Source: Schizochytrium sp. TIO01 (Eukaryota; Sar; Bigyra; Thraustochytrida; Thraustochytriidae). From it: 64,000 nucleotides of DNA. A model generated the notes under the pieces. It made no database searches. It was not told where the DNA came from and worked only from the letters and a program-made list of their open reading frames with translations. Every line of letters begins with the position of its first letter. Position 1 is the stretch's first letter. A program made the translations under genes and the position numbers. Of the stretch, positions 11,803 through 21,557 are shown piece by piece. Location of the stretch: positions 4,494,845-4,558,844 of the forward strand of contig SMSO01000014.1 in NCBI GenBank assembly GCA_004764695.1, in the 5' to 3' direction.

Positions 11803-13140
11803 ATGTGGAAGGTGGTGGCGCGTGACCGTGGCGCGAAGACAGCACAAAGACTCGTGGAGCTCGCAGGAAATCATAAAGATGTTCTTGCGAACGAAGTTGC
11901 GAGAGTTGACATTGCCGAATTTCTAAAACGATCTGCAAGTAAGAAAGTAGCACTGATTGATGTGAGGGCCCCATGTGAGTTTAACAAAGGCAGAATGCTT
12001 GGGGCCTACAACTTACCTCTGCTCGATGATGAAGATCGTGCGAGTATTGGCACCATGTATAAGCGCGCCGGCAGGAAGGAAGCAGTGAAACTAGGCTTTC
12101 AGCTGGTGAGTCCAAAGATACCTTCAATGATCGAGCAAGCTCTAGGCATCCTTCAAAGTGCAAATGCAAACACCTTTGCCGTCTACTGTGCTCGAGGCGG
12201 TCTCCGGTCTCAGCTAACATCTAGTTTTCTACACTCTGTTTTTGTTAATCAAAAGCCTACCAAGCTGATGGAGTCCCTTGAAGAAAGACCGGAAAGTCCC
12301 CACCGCAATGCACGATCCTTAATACACGATTCGCCAAGAAACTCTTTGCCAGATGTAGAGGAGATATTTATTTGCGATGGTGGCTACAAAGCGTACCGAA
12401 ACTACATGCTTAGTTCGTTTGAAGAACTAAATCTACAGCCCCAAATTCACATCATTGGAGGTCGCACAGGGGCAGGCAAATCAAGACTCTTGCGTAAACT
12501 TCGCGACACCTATAAAGAGCAAATTATTGACCTCGAAGCACTAGCTAATCATAGGGGCAGCGCATTTGGCAGAATTGGTGAAATTAATCCACAACCCTCT
12601 AGTGAACAATTTGGAAATCTACTCGGGTCTCACTGGCGTGGCCTTGACCTTAGCCGACCAGTTTATATCGAGGATGAGGGACCTAACATCGGTGACTGTC
12701 AAATACCCCCAAAACTTTACGCGGCTATGCGTAACGCCCCGCTCGTGGTACGTCTTGAAGTCCCTGAAGGTCTCCGTATTTCAAATCTTGTCAAAGACTA
12801 TTGTACAGCAATAGATAAAGCAAGCTTTCCTGGCGAGTATATGGCATGGGAAACGGATATGAAGAATTCTTGCATTCGATTGCGGAAGCGCCTTGGAGAC
12901 GAGCGACTTACCAACATTCTTCAGGCCTTAGAAGATTCCAATTATGCTCTTGTAGCTCAGACACTACTCCTATACTATGACCGTTTGTACGAGAAACACA
13001 TCATGAAAAATCGTGACTTGCGTCATTTCATCACTGTCCAACTACGCGAGTCTGATCTATCAAAGTCTGATGTTGATGCATATTCTCTTCTAGCCCAGAA
13101 TATGCTGAAAGCAATAGACACTGTAAAACGCACAACATGA
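11803..13140 (+). CDS. selU: tRNA 2-selenouridine synthase (SelU/MnmH type)
   Basis: A 445-aa protein with ATG at 11803. The rhodanese domain, about residues 35-200, begins with ALIDVRAPCEFNKG and carries the active-site loop VYCARGGLRSQ with the catalytic Cys at 129. It is followed by a P-loop, GGRTGAGKS at 219-227, and the family signature DLEALANHRGSAFG at about 243-256. This order is specific to SelU/MnmH, which replaces sulfur by selenium at 2-thiouridine in wobble-position tRNA, with selenophosphate as donor, via a geranylated intermediate. Bacterial members are about 360-370 aa. The extra length here is a spacer within the rhodanese half (about 150-185) and the C-terminus. No clear targeting signal is visible. 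SelU is mainly bacterial, so a eukaryotic copy suggests horizontal or organellar ancestry. Confidence 0.88.
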   Translation: MWKVVARDRGAKTAQRLVELAGNHKDVLANEVARVDIAEFLKRSASKKVALIDVRAPCEFNKGRMLGAYNLPLLDDEDRASIGTMYKRAGRKEAVKLGFQLVSPKIPSMIEQALGILQSANANTFAVYCARGGLRSQLTSSFLHSVFVNQKPTKLMESLEERPESPHRNARSLIHDSPRNSLPDVEEIFICDGGYKAYRNYMLSSFEELNLQPQIHIIGGRTGAGKSRLLRKLRDTYKEQIIDLEALANHRGSAFGRIGEINPQPSSEQFGNLLGSHWRGLDLSRPVYIEDEGPNIGDCQIPPKLYAAMRNAPLVVRLEVPEGLRISNLVKDYCTAIDKASFPGEYMAWETDMKNSCIRLRKRLGDERLTNILQALEDSNYALVAQTLLLYYDRLYEKHIMKNRDLRHFITVQLRESDLSKSDVDAYSLLAQNMLKAIDTVKRTT

Positions 13141-13574
13141 ACACCTCCCAGGAAGGAAGAATGTCAGTTTCGTTCAATTTATTCCAAGTCAAGTTAAGTT
13201 ATACATACATTTTAGCACTTTGTAAACGTATCTTTTGCCTAATTCTCAATTTCTCTGTCATTGATTCATCTGAAATGGAGCACCAAAGAACAACAACTGC
13301 CCGCTTCTATTTGTTTGTAAAAGTGATGCATTAGGCTAACGCCGATAGTTTCTCAGTGTTCGGGTTATTTGGAAAACGTACCTATAAGTTTCATGGTTTC
13401 AATCTCAACAACAATGTCAAGCGATGCCCTTAATCTTCAATGTATACATGATTTAGCTATTTATCAAAAATGAATAATTTCAAAGTGCAGTAGATGTTGA
13501 GGTTACACCATGATTCTGTAGATAGTTCGCCATCATGTCCATAATTTTTTGTTGAGATCACGCAGGAGCTCCTT
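13141..13574. other. Convergent intergenic spacer
   Basis: AT-rich 3' flanks of the SelU gene (+) and the next gene (-). No gene or structured element is visible. Confidence 0.7.
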
Positions 13575-15104
13575 CTATTTATCTGCACGATCTTCCTTTT
13601 GGTTTTCGTGTGTAATTTGGGGGTTCGATGGCAGAGGAACTTCTACGTCAGCGCTATCAGCATCACAGTCTTGTTCTCTAGGGGATGCTAATGATCCTGC
13701 ATAGCTCTGATGATCATCTACGAAATTATCAAAGTGGTCAAAGGAAAGACATTCTGATCCCACCTGGCTTCTTGAACCCTCATCCAAATCAGGAGCAGTC
13801 GCTGGCTTCATTGACAATGCAGATTGTTCCGCTGCACTAGAACACTCCACACCCTGACGAAGACCAATTTGTATTCCTGTTGCTAGTAGTATGGCTGATT
13901 CGGGCAGCACTGTAGAAGTTAGAGAATCTGTACGTGCAATGGACGGTAAGGATACTAAGGGTGGCGTGGGGGTTGTGGTTGCCTCAGCTGCTTTATTTTT
14001 TTTAATTTGTGGTTGATCTGCATCACCTTGAGCTAAGCTTGACGAACGTTTTCGGCCTTGGGCTGAGCTGCTGGACGAATCCGATTTGCCATAATCAGAA
14101 AATATGTTTGCAATTGTATTCGAATGAATAAAACACAATTGCTTGCCACGAATCATGGAATCAGAAAGTGAGAGTTGGCTCCTGTAGTAAGAATCTATGC
14201 GTGCCTTGCATTTTTCACCTTTATGGCCTTTGGGCTTCGACCTAACTTGGATTTTATTCTCATACGCAGTTTCAGCTCCATTGTTTGAAAATGAAACTCT
14301 ATACAACACATCTTTGGTATGCTGTTGGCGTCGTGCGATTAAACGAATTGCGAAGATATTCCCATGTTTAGGATGCTTGAAGGAGTAAACAAATGGCCTG
14401 TATTCAAATTTTTTGCGAGATGTCTTTTTCATCTCTGTCACCCCCTCCTCCTCCTCCTCCTCCTCCTCCTCGCCCACTTTTTGTAGCACCATCTCCTTCA
14501 TTTTGCTCAAATTGTTTTCTAATAGTTCCTTTGAAATGGTTGAAAATATTTGGTTTTCAGACCCAGGGTTCTCCACCTTTATATCTTTTATGAGAAATTC
14601 TGAGCCTGTATCACATAGTTTAACACGAATCTTCTGGGGGTATCCGGCACGCTGACCATGTGTTACATCCCAGACTTTAATTTCATACCATCCCTCGAAG
14701 CCATCAGGACAGCGCACGACTTCGATTCCAATGGATGTGGGAACCAACTCCTTACCGAAGACGGTAGGTAGTCGCTGCAGAACTGTAGGGCGAGGAGTTG
14801 CACAGCTGGAGTCTCCGTTGACTCCGTCGGAAGACTGCTCATCTGTATGTTCTTGATGCATTTCCTCGTTTGTGCGAGTTCCCACATGCCGGGGCTGGTC
14901 TCCTTGCGCATGGGTGGTGGCATCATCACCCTGTGAAGAATGATTCGATTCCGCATTTTCTGCAGAACTAGTATCGTGTGCGGTAGTGTTACTAGCTTGG
15001 GGATCCTGTGAGGCATCCTTTGGAGGAGCAGAAGCTCCATCTGCAGGAGCCTTGCTCGTCTCGTAGCTGCTCGATTCCTTCATGGTCTCTACGCCTCGGG
15101 TCAT
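13575..15104 (-). CDS. Hypothetical nuclear-type protein with disordered ends
   Basis: A 509-aa frame from the ATG at 15104; a second ATG is at 15083. Upstream codons are open only to a GTG. The first 100 residues or so are Ser/Thr/Gln/Asp-rich and disordered. Residues about 105-340 look folded and beta-rich: GFEGWYEIKVWDVTHG, then a Glu run of eight or more from a GAG repeat, then YRPFVYSFKHPKHGNIFAIR and a basic segment with IQVRSKPKGHKGEKC. The rest is low-complexity with a short basic stretch. The basic SKPKG motif after a beta sandwich is faintly reminiscent of Rel/CSL-type DNA-binding proteins. This is only an impression and I assign no family. Confidence 0.7.
   Translation of the reverse strand: MTRGVETMKESSSYETSKAPADGASAPPKDASQDPQASNTTAHDTSSAENAESNHSSQGDDATTHAQGDQPRHVGTRTNEEMHQEHTDEQSSDGVNGDSSCATPRPTVLQRLPTVFGKELVPTSIGIEVVRCPDGFEGWYEIKVWDVTHGQRAGYPQKIRVKLCDTGSEFLIKDIKVENPGSENQIFSTISKELLENNLSKMKEMVLQKVGEEEEEEEEEGVTEMKKTSRKKFEYRPFVYSFKHPKHGNIFAIRLIARRQQHTKDVLYRVSFSNNGAETAYENKIQVRSKPKGHKGEKCKARIDSYYRSQLSLSDSMIRGKQLCFIHSNTIANIFSDYGKSDSSSSSAQGRKRSSSLAQGDADQPQIKKNKAAEATTTPTPPLVSLPSIARTDSLTSTVLPESAILLATGIQIGLRQGVECSSAAEQSALSMKPATAPDLDEGSRSQVGSECLSFDHFDNFVDDHQSYAGSLASPREQDCDADSADVEVPLPSNPQITHENQKEDRADK
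14438..14471. repeat. (CTC)n repeat encoding poly-Glu
   Basis: An in-frame CCT triplet repeat inside the hypothetical gene on the minus strand, producing a run of Glu. Confidence 0.85.
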
Positions 15105-16087
15105 GCTTGTTTGCTTGATGCTCGGCACAGTCTTGGCGTCTTAGCTCGTTGCACTCACTGAAGTTGAATAGGGGACAAACTCTTGGCCAAGAGTACTCAC
15201 ACACAACGATATGACCAACTCCCTGCACGGGATCTGGTGGCACGTGAATGGCGATCTAACCTTATCTCTCAACTAATGTGGCTAAACCCACTTACTCAGC
15301 GGACCCTGCTGATGCTGTAGAGTAACGAAGAACGCGAGAGGTGGGGGGGAGGACGATTGATTCTGGCTAAGACGATTGATGTTTGCAGTCCCGGTGAAGA
15401 CGAATGATAAAGGACCTATGCTTGTTGTACGGAATTCTGTATAGTATTATGCTAATTTAACATTTTGAGATCTGCGTAGTATTATGCTAATTTAACATTT
15501 TTAGATCCATCCTTTCTTCCTCAAACCAGAAGTTGCAATATCTAATAAACTGGTATTACCAATCAATAAATTTACAATGCCTTCTTCGGTCTTATCATGT
15601 ATTCCAAACTGCTTTCCTTGCCTGCTTTTAGCTGGCCAGGTTCATCTTTCTGCAGAAAAAGAAAAGAAGAGAAATCTCCTTCTATTGTTTATCACTTCAT
15701 CTATAGACCCTTTGTAGACGTACGCAGATCTTGGATGAAATCCAAGAAGGCTACAACCTCTTTCAACAAATTTGGCATGAAATGAGTCATAATTTGCTCT
15801 TTAAAAAAAATAAAAAATCCAAATCCCAAACACATGTCATAAACTCTAATCAGTTATCTCAATTAGCACCTTAAGCCTCTTGGGAAGCTACTTGATGACC
15901 TCACGGCAACGGTAGAAGCGTGGTTCTTGAGTCCTCCACAAATGGTAAGGGGTTTCCTGTTTCTTTTAGTCTACAAAGTCTCAAATTGATATTAAACAAG
16001 GCAAAGCAACACTGAATAGAATATTGATACATTAATGGATAGTAATACAGTCTTGATGAGAAGTTGGCAGCTCTTTGGAGCTTGTAG
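15105..16087. other. Intergenic region with a short tandem duplication
   Basis: This separates two minus-strand genes. It should hold the promoter of the 13.6-15.1 kb gene at its left end. Apart from the 35-bp tandem repeat listed separately, I see nothing coding. Confidence 0.6.
15442..15507. repeat. Tandem duplication, period 35 bp
   Basis: TAGTATTATGCTAATTTAAC and its flanks occur twice, at 15442 and 15477, with one difference near the end of the unit. Confidence 0.85.
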
Positions 16088-17098
16088 CTAATCACTCTCT
16101 TCATTGTTCTCACTTTCGTCGCTCTCTGCGAAACCTCGATGACGCTTTCTTCGCCCTGTTTTGACACGCTTCCGGGGCCTTGGTATGACTGCATCTTCTT
16201 CGATCTCCGCAGAAGCCCCCTTGTTATGTTCTGCTCCAGAGTCAAAAGTGCCAGATTGATCAGGAGGCGCAATGTGTGATGAGCTTCGTGCTGGCCCCTC
16301 ATCCTGTAAATCGAAACTGTCCACAGGAAGCAGCGTCTGAGTTACGTCTAAGGCAAGTCCTTGTGTCATAAACTCCTGGCTTATTTTTTCTTTACGCCGG
16401 CGCGCTGCCTGAGGGGTTAGCATCTCTTTTTGTGAGATTTTGGTGCTAGTTTTGGAGTCAGAAAGCACAGTCACCCATGAGGAATCATTTTCCGTTTCTG
16501 CATTGAGGACATAGCGTTGGTGTATTTCCTGGCGCGTTTCCTCAGGATACAACGAAAATGCTACGTCAAGCATAAATTTCACCATAAAATGGTCCCCACG
16601 ACGAGCGAGCACGCCAAAGGTAAGGTTCGTAGCTCCTCCGTCAGCGTATTCGATGCCGAGATGAAGTTTTTGAGATTTCTCGTCAATCCAAAATTCGAAC
16701 TTAGGCTGCATTTGGATCGCTTTGGCACAGGCACGGGCAAGATTGTTCAGAAGTGCTAGATCCTCCTCATCAACATCATAACCTGCGCGATCCATATGAT
16801 CACATAGTGACTTTGCATCGAGCTTGCACCCAAAAACGGGTGCTCTCGGATGTGCTTCGAGATTCCCTGTCACTGGGTCTATAGTGACAATCGCTAGGCA
16901 TACTTGTGCAATACGACGCCCTTTTTCTTTATCGCACCGGAGCCATAGGATCCCCCTGTTCCAAGACCGCGTTACCTCGCTGTTGCTCGCGTCGTGCAGG
17001 TCCACGAACCTGCACCAGAGCAGCTTAGACTTGCTAAAATCTTGCGCATCCTCCACCAGCGCAAAGATCGCCTTGCACACCGTCGTATCGCCGTCCAT
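16088..17098 (-). CDS. Hypothetical protein, possible XRCC4/XLF-like head
   Basis: A 336-aa protein with ATG at 17098. The N-terminal 210 residues or so look folded: several beta strands (LLWCRFVDLHD, GILWLRCDKEKG, QVCLAIVTID), then a helical stretch (DEEDLALLNNLARACAKAIQ), then more strands (KFEFWIDEKSQKLHLGIEYA, TNLTFGVLARRGD). Strands, a helical insert, then strands is also the layout of the XRCC4/XLF/PAXX head domain. The C-terminus is disordered and ends in a basic cluster (PRPRKRVKTGRRKRHRG) followed by an acidic tail, consistent with nuclear localisation. The long coiled coil expected of XRCC4 or XLF is not obvious, so the assignment is weak. The gene is divergent from the 17.4 kb membrane protein, 299 bp away. 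Confidence 0.75.
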   Translation of the reverse strand: MDGDTTVCKAIFALVEDAQDFSKSKLLWCRFVDLHDASNSEVTRSWNRGILWLRCDKEKGRRIAQVCLAIVTIDPVTGNLEAHPRAPVFGCKLDAKSLCDHMDRAGYDVDEEDLALLNNLARACAKAIQMQPKFEFWIDEKSQKLHLGIEYADGGATNLTFGVLARRGDHFMVKFMLDVAFSLYPEETRQEIHQRYVLNAETENDSSWVTVLSDSKTSTKISQKEMLTPQAARRRKEKISQEFMTQGLALDVTQTLLPVDSFDLQDEGPARSSSHIAPPDQSGTFDSGAEHNKGASAEIEEDAVIPRPRKRVKTGRRKRHRGFAESDESENNEESD

Positions 17099-17397
17099 AC
17101 CTTCTCAATCTGACCTCAGCCTTAACTTGGTCCTCTAACCAGACATCTGCAAAAAGCCAAATCGCGATTTGGCTTTTACTTTTGCTTCGTCCCTGGATTT
17201 GAGTAAACCAAATTGTTTGATGTATTTATGACAGCAAAAGCTGAAAAAAGAGTGAAAAGAAGAAAAAGAATTATAATACCGTGGCAGTATTCAAAACTAA
17301 TGACAAACAGGCTTTTATTTAGATACCTTCCTAGTACCATAAAACCCGCAGCGATACAGAGCCTGAGCAAAGTCGATTTGCCTCAGCTACGCTCAGG
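17099..17397. promoter_or_regulatory. Short bidirectional intergenic (promoter) region
   Basis: 299 bp separate two divergent start codons (17098 minus and 17398 plus), so both promoters must lie here unless transcripts overlap. A local dyad near 17150-17180 (GCCAAATCGCGATTTGGCTTT) forms a perfect inverted repeat centred on TCGCGA. Confidence 0.5.
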
Positions 17398-18906
17398 ATG
17401 CCGGAGCCGGCGGTTCGAGGGTCCTTTGGGCCGCGTAGAACGTTTCTGCTGGGGATTCTACTGACACTAGGCGTGGTGGCGCTTCTCTCGCTTGAGAGTT
17501 CCCGCGAGCGACTCGTGGTGGTCTCGCAGTCGTCGGGTTGGGCGTGGATCTCGGACTTTGCCTCGAAGAATGGCACCTCAGAATTTGCTTCCACGATCAG
17601 AGGATATATTCGAGGCGTGGGTAAAAATGGTGATGAGAAGGAACCCCAAGAGAAGGGAGATACAATCTTAATCGAAGGCCAAGGCTCGGGGGTGGAAGAA
17701 CAGCGAGATGACGATGATAACAATGCTGAGGGTTTTGAGTCTCTTCAAGACTCAGAAGACAAGGAATTCTCTGATCGACTCGTCTTTGATTGTAACCAAG
17801 ACTCAATGTGCCGCGAGACAACATTTTGTGACCGTAGCTTGAATAAGTGTCGACCAGGTGTCTGGACGGCACGACAGGTCCCTGCTCAACGTTGCGAGCA
17901 GTGCAGAAGCGATATTAAAGCTCTTCTAGCCGATGACGCTATTGAATTTGCAGGTGATGTGATCGATGATGATACGGGGGCATGCATGATTCGCTTTATT
18001 TCTAAGATTGAGCCTGAGGAAGCTGTTAAGCGTACAGGAGCGATTTCAGGTACTGTGAGACGTATCGACCACCATGTTGACTCGACATTTGCCTTCTGTG
18101 AGGCCGACAGTGGGGATAAGGATGGAGAACAAAATGCAAAAGAAACAAAGGTTAATCAAGTAGTTGATGTTTCAATGCACTCTGGTCTTACGCAGCTACA
18201 GCTCTACACATCGCCCCATTTTGTGGTTTCTCGTAGAACTGCTAGCGTCGAATGGCTCTACAAGGATTTCTATGATGGTTTTACTTCGGATATATGCCAG
18301 TTCGGTCCGCTTGACATTGCGACAGCGTGCATGGTACCTTTTACCACCGCTGAGAGTGGGTCTGCTTTTCTTCTTCACCTGCTAAACAACTGGTACCATT
18401 TACCAGAGTGGCTAGCTTTTCTGGACGCAGACAAGACTGATCGTACTATCTTCGAAGCTAAACTAGGATGTCTACAGGTGGATCCAAACATGGAAAACCT
18501 GGAGGCAATAGGCTTTATGCCCTTGGATGGTGCTGTTTCCGGCACCCATGAGCAGGTTCCTGAGTCGACACAGGCTGTTTTGGACGCTGTGTGGTCTAAA
18601 ATTATTGTCAAATACCTTGAAAACTCGGTGCCAGCAGCAGTGCCGACCTCCTGGACATCAGTCCGTGCGTTCATCGTTGAAGAAGACCAAATCTCTCGAC
18701 TCCCTCGTGAAATGATTATGGAAATCTATCTCGTAACTATAGGAATGTTCCCTGGCATTAATTCTCTCGGTACCGAGTTCCTGCCTGCACTCTGGCCTGT
18801 GCTACTAAGCAAGTTCTCTCCTGACAACGGCAACAACGCAACCCAAACCCAACCCCAATTGTATGATTGTGTGGATACCCGCATTATGTCCCCACCAGGT
18901 ATCTAA
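17398..18906 (+). CDS. Type II membrane or secreted protein, unknown function
   Basis: A 502-aa protein with ATG at 17398. A basic N-terminus is followed by one hydrophobic segment at residues 15-32 (TFLLGILLTLGVVALLSL), giving a signal anchor or signal peptide. A disordered acidic stalk runs to about 120. Then comes a Cys-rich stretch with CNQDSMCRETTFCDRSLNKC and CEQC, which looks EGF- or disulfide-knot-like. The remaining 330 residues look globular, with scattered Cys and no second membrane span. The topology fits a Golgi-type luminal protein or a secreted one. I do not recognise a catalytic motif. Confidence 0.8.
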   Translation: MPEPAVRGSFGPRRTFLLGILLTLGVVALLSLESSRERLVVVSQSSGWAWISDFASKNGTSEFASTIRGYIRGVGKNGDEKEPQEKGDTILIEGQGSGVEEQRDDDDNNAEGFESLQDSEDKEFSDRLVFDCNQDSMCRETTFCDRSLNKCRPGVWTARQVPAQRCEQCRSDIKALLADDAIEFAGDVIDDDTGACMIRFISKIEPEEAVKRTGAISGTVRRIDHHVDSTFAFCEADSGDKDGEQNAKETKVNQVVDVSMHSGLTQLQLYTSPHFVVSRRTASVEWLYKDFYDGFTSDICQFGPLDIATACMVPFTTAESGSAFLLHLLNNWYHLPEWLAFLDADKTDRTIFEAKLGCLQVDPNMENLEAIGFMPLDGAVSGTHEQVPESTQAVLDAVWSKIIVKYLENSVPAAVPTSWTSVRAFIVEEDQISRLPREMIMEIYLVTIGMFPGINSLGTEFLPALWPVLLSKFSPDNGNNATQTQPQLYDCVDTRIMSPPGI

Positions 18907-19263
18907 AGGTACACCCCTGTATTGAAAGGGCTTTCTGAATAAGACTAATAGTGGGGAGTGCATACAATGGGTATGGAAGGACTATATGATGGAATAGACG
19001 ATTGGCGAGGAAAGATGAGGAACTGAGAGAGAAGGAATTTGTCTTAGTTGCTATTAGTACCTACTTACTTTATAATAGTATAATAATAATAATATGTAGT
19101 TTTGCCAGATTTACTTGGTCGAGAACATCGAGCAGTCGAACAACACAGTGATAGTTGGAGAGCAATCGAAGCTAGTTCTTCTTACGTCGACAAGCTTCTC
19201 TAACCAAGGTTCTCCGGCGTGGAGCGCTGCGAGTGACCCGTTCACAAAGTTTACGTGTGCACG
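18907..19263. other. Intergenic spacer with AT-rich promoter-like patch
   Basis: About 19060-19100 is AT-rich (TATAATAGTATAATAATAAT), roughly 160-200 bp upstream of the TTC4 start codon. No coding signal. Confidence 0.5.
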
Positions 19264-20715
19264 ATGACAACTCCAATTGATTACTCAAAGTTTGAGGCCA
19301 TCGAACGCCAGGTCGTGGAAGACGAGGCTGCTGAGAAAGCTGCCAAAGAGGCCGCGAAGCAGCGTGAAAAAGAGGAAATCGAGGCCTCTGATGGTGACCA
19401 AAAGGCCAAGGCTAAGGCTCTTGAAGCGAACCGTAACAAGTTCAGACCTCCCGCAAAATATGTGGACTCTGATGGTGACACCGTGAGCAATCCCTCCGAA
19501 GATGAGGATTCTGATTCCGATGATGAAGATGGCCTCAACGAAGATGAAGATCTTCATCCACTTTTCTGGCGCCGCATGCCCAAGCCAGGCACCAAGGGTG
19601 ATGAACAAGCCAAGATTCTTCGAGATCTCGTGTACAAGAATGAAGAAGATGAACCAAAGCACCCAAACGAACTTGCCGAAGACTTTAAGGAGAAAGGCAA
19701 TGAGTTCTTCAAGTGGGGACCTAAGTACTTCAAGCGAGCGATGCAAGAGTATAAAGAAGCTCTGCAGTGGGCTCGGAAAGGAGATGATAGTATCGAAAAC
19801 AAGAAATGCTACGCAGCCATCTTGTCAAATCGTGCCGCGATCAACCTCAAGCTTGGCAACAATGGCAGCGTGGTCCGAGACTGTGAAGCTGCTATCAAAT
19901 ACGGCCCTGAACCCTTGCCGAACCCGAAAACACACTGGAGAGCTGCGATGGCGTGCTCCAAACTTGGCAAGCTTCGTGAGGCAAAGAAATTCGTGGACGA
20001 TGGTCTCAAGATTGATCCTGAGAACGCAGAAATGATCAAGCTTGCAGCCAAGGTGAAAAAGGATCTTGACGCACAGAAAAAGGCAGAACGGGAGAAGGAG
20101 CGCAAACTCATGGAAGAGCGTCGCAAGGATGAGCAGATGCGCAAGGAGTGCTTAGAACGTGGGTTCCACGTTGGTCCTCTTGTCAATGACATTGAGATGT
20201 ACCTTCAGGGTGCGATTGGCAACAAAACACAGGGCGGGTTTCCACGACCTGGTCGCGAGAACAACTCGATGCAGTGGCCGGTTATGCTCATGTACCCGGA
20301 GCACATGCAAACTGAATTCATCAGTGCTATGGACCTTCATCACACCTTTCGTGACCACCTAGAGATTATGTTCCCGCCTTCGCGAGCGGCAATGACCCCT
20401 GAAAACAAGGCGCCATGGGACGAACTCGGGGACTACACTGTGGACGAGATGGAAGTGTATATGGAAGAACGTGTGGTGCATTCATTTGATATGGAGCGCA
20501 TGTGGGAAAAGCAGTACAGCATCAAACCCGAAAAAGAAGACTGGTCTAAACGACGCCGCGTGCTTGTTTCTTTGGACAAAACTCTCAACGACTGCCTGAA
20601 GGATCCGGACTATGTCATACCAGGTGTCCCGACATTTTACGTAGTGTCGAAGAGATCAGCCTACTACAAAGATACTTTTTGTCCGGATCATAACGGACGT
20701 CTCAGGATACTTTAA
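19264..20715 (+). CDS. TTC4: TTC4/Cns1-type TPR co-chaperone
   Basis: A 483-aa protein. The first ATG is at 19264; the open frame reaches slightly further only through a GTG. An acidic, coiled N-terminus carries the family's HPLFWRRMPKPG-like segment. TPRs span about residues 140-265 (ELAEDFKEKGNEFFKWGPKY, LSNRAAINLKLGN, HWRAAMACSKLGKLREAKKF). A charged helix follows, then the C-terminal wheel domain from about 315 (QWPVMLMYPEHMQTEFI), ending near GVPTFYVVSKRSAYYKD. TTC4 and yeast Cns1 bind the EEVD tail of HSP90/HSP70 and assist client folding, including translation factors. Domain order and length match. Single exon. Confidence 0.92.
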   Translation: MTTPIDYSKFEAIERQVVEDEAAEKAAKEAAKQREKEEIEASDGDQKAKAKALEANRNKFRPPAKYVDSDGDTVSNPSEDEDSDSDDEDGLNEDEDLHPLFWRRMPKPGTKGDEQAKILRDLVYKNEEDEPKHPNELAEDFKEKGNEFFKWGPKYFKRAMQEYKEALQWARKGDDSIENKKCYAAILSNRAAINLKLGNNGSVVRDCEAAIKYGPEPLPNPKTHWRAAMACSKLGKLREAKKFVDDGLKIDPENAEMIKLAAKVKKDLDAQKKAEREKERKLMEERRKDEQMRKECLERGFHVGPLVNDIEMYLQGAIGNKTQGGFPRPGRENNSMQWPVMLMYPEHMQTEFISAMDLHHTFRDHLEIMFPPSRAAMTPENKAPWDELGDYTVDEMEVYMEERVVHSFDMERMWEKQYSIKPEKEDWSKRRRVLVSLDKTLNDCLKDPDYVIPGVPTFYVVSKRSAYYKDTFCPDHNGRLRIL

Positions 20716-21184
20716 GGAGCTCAGTAAACGTAGATTTATAGCAGGTTGGCATGAAAAAAATAATTGCAGCAGGGTTGCTCGGGGATCTCTCGCAGTGTTA
20801 TGTTGGCCCAAAGAAGTTTGGAAACATTCCCCCTGCGCAGTTGTAAGGAGGATGAAAGCACCAGAGTCCTTCTTGTTAGCCAGGTCAACAGGATTAGGCA
20901 GGATGGAAAACCCATTTTTTAATCATTCCTATCGATGAACTTGTGGGAGCTAGATCTATCAAGTAACATGTATTTTCGCGCATTGATTTGTCTTTTCTTT
21001 CTTCTATAACTCCTAAGAAAATTTAAGCGCTGGTCGGCCCCACTCTGTATATAACCAGACTAGGGCAAGCTAGATCTAGTGATCTTTGTAGGTATTGTTG
21101 GTAAGCACTTCTTGGCTCATTCCTCAAACTCAACAAGACTTTTTTTGGGGAGGGGGCGATAAATCCGGTTTAGAGATTAAATAA

Positions 21185-21557
21185 ATGGCGAGTCAACTTC
21201 CATTTCCGAAGCCGTTTACGGTCCCCGGCTACGTACATGTTTCCAAGGTATTGGCAAAGTTTTTTTAATGTGGATTATTAATGAAGGTTTACAAACATAT
21301 GTAGCCACTATTAAACGACAGGGATCATTTGCAATAGTAATCTAACGTATGAATCATCTCAAAAATGGATTTTATCTGAGCCGTGGACCAAAACTTTGGA
21401 CGACGTTGTGTCAAAGGTGTCTTCAAGTCCTAATCGTTGGCTTGCACATACCAGCACAATCATGTGCTCAAAGTGCGCTAGCAGAAAGACGCTGCCTGAG
21501 GAAAGCGAATTTCTGAAAAGGGCAGGAATTACAAACGTGACTGAACTACTTGATTGA
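21185..21557 (+). CDS. Possible small spliced gene, unknown product
   Basis: An ATG at 21185 opens MASQLPFPKPFTVPGYVHVS, then AAG|GTATTG or a nearby donor. After about 100 bp with stops, a protein-like block runs to TGA at 21555-21557, containing WILSEPWTKTLDDVVSKVSS and MCSKCASRKTLPEESEFLKR (a CxxC). Candidate acceptors are near 21341 (CAATAG|T) and 21382 (CTGAG|C); which donor and acceptor pair keeps frame is not settled. Family unknown. The strand is chosen because the plus frame reads like a protein and the overlapping minus frame does not. Confidence 0.33.
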
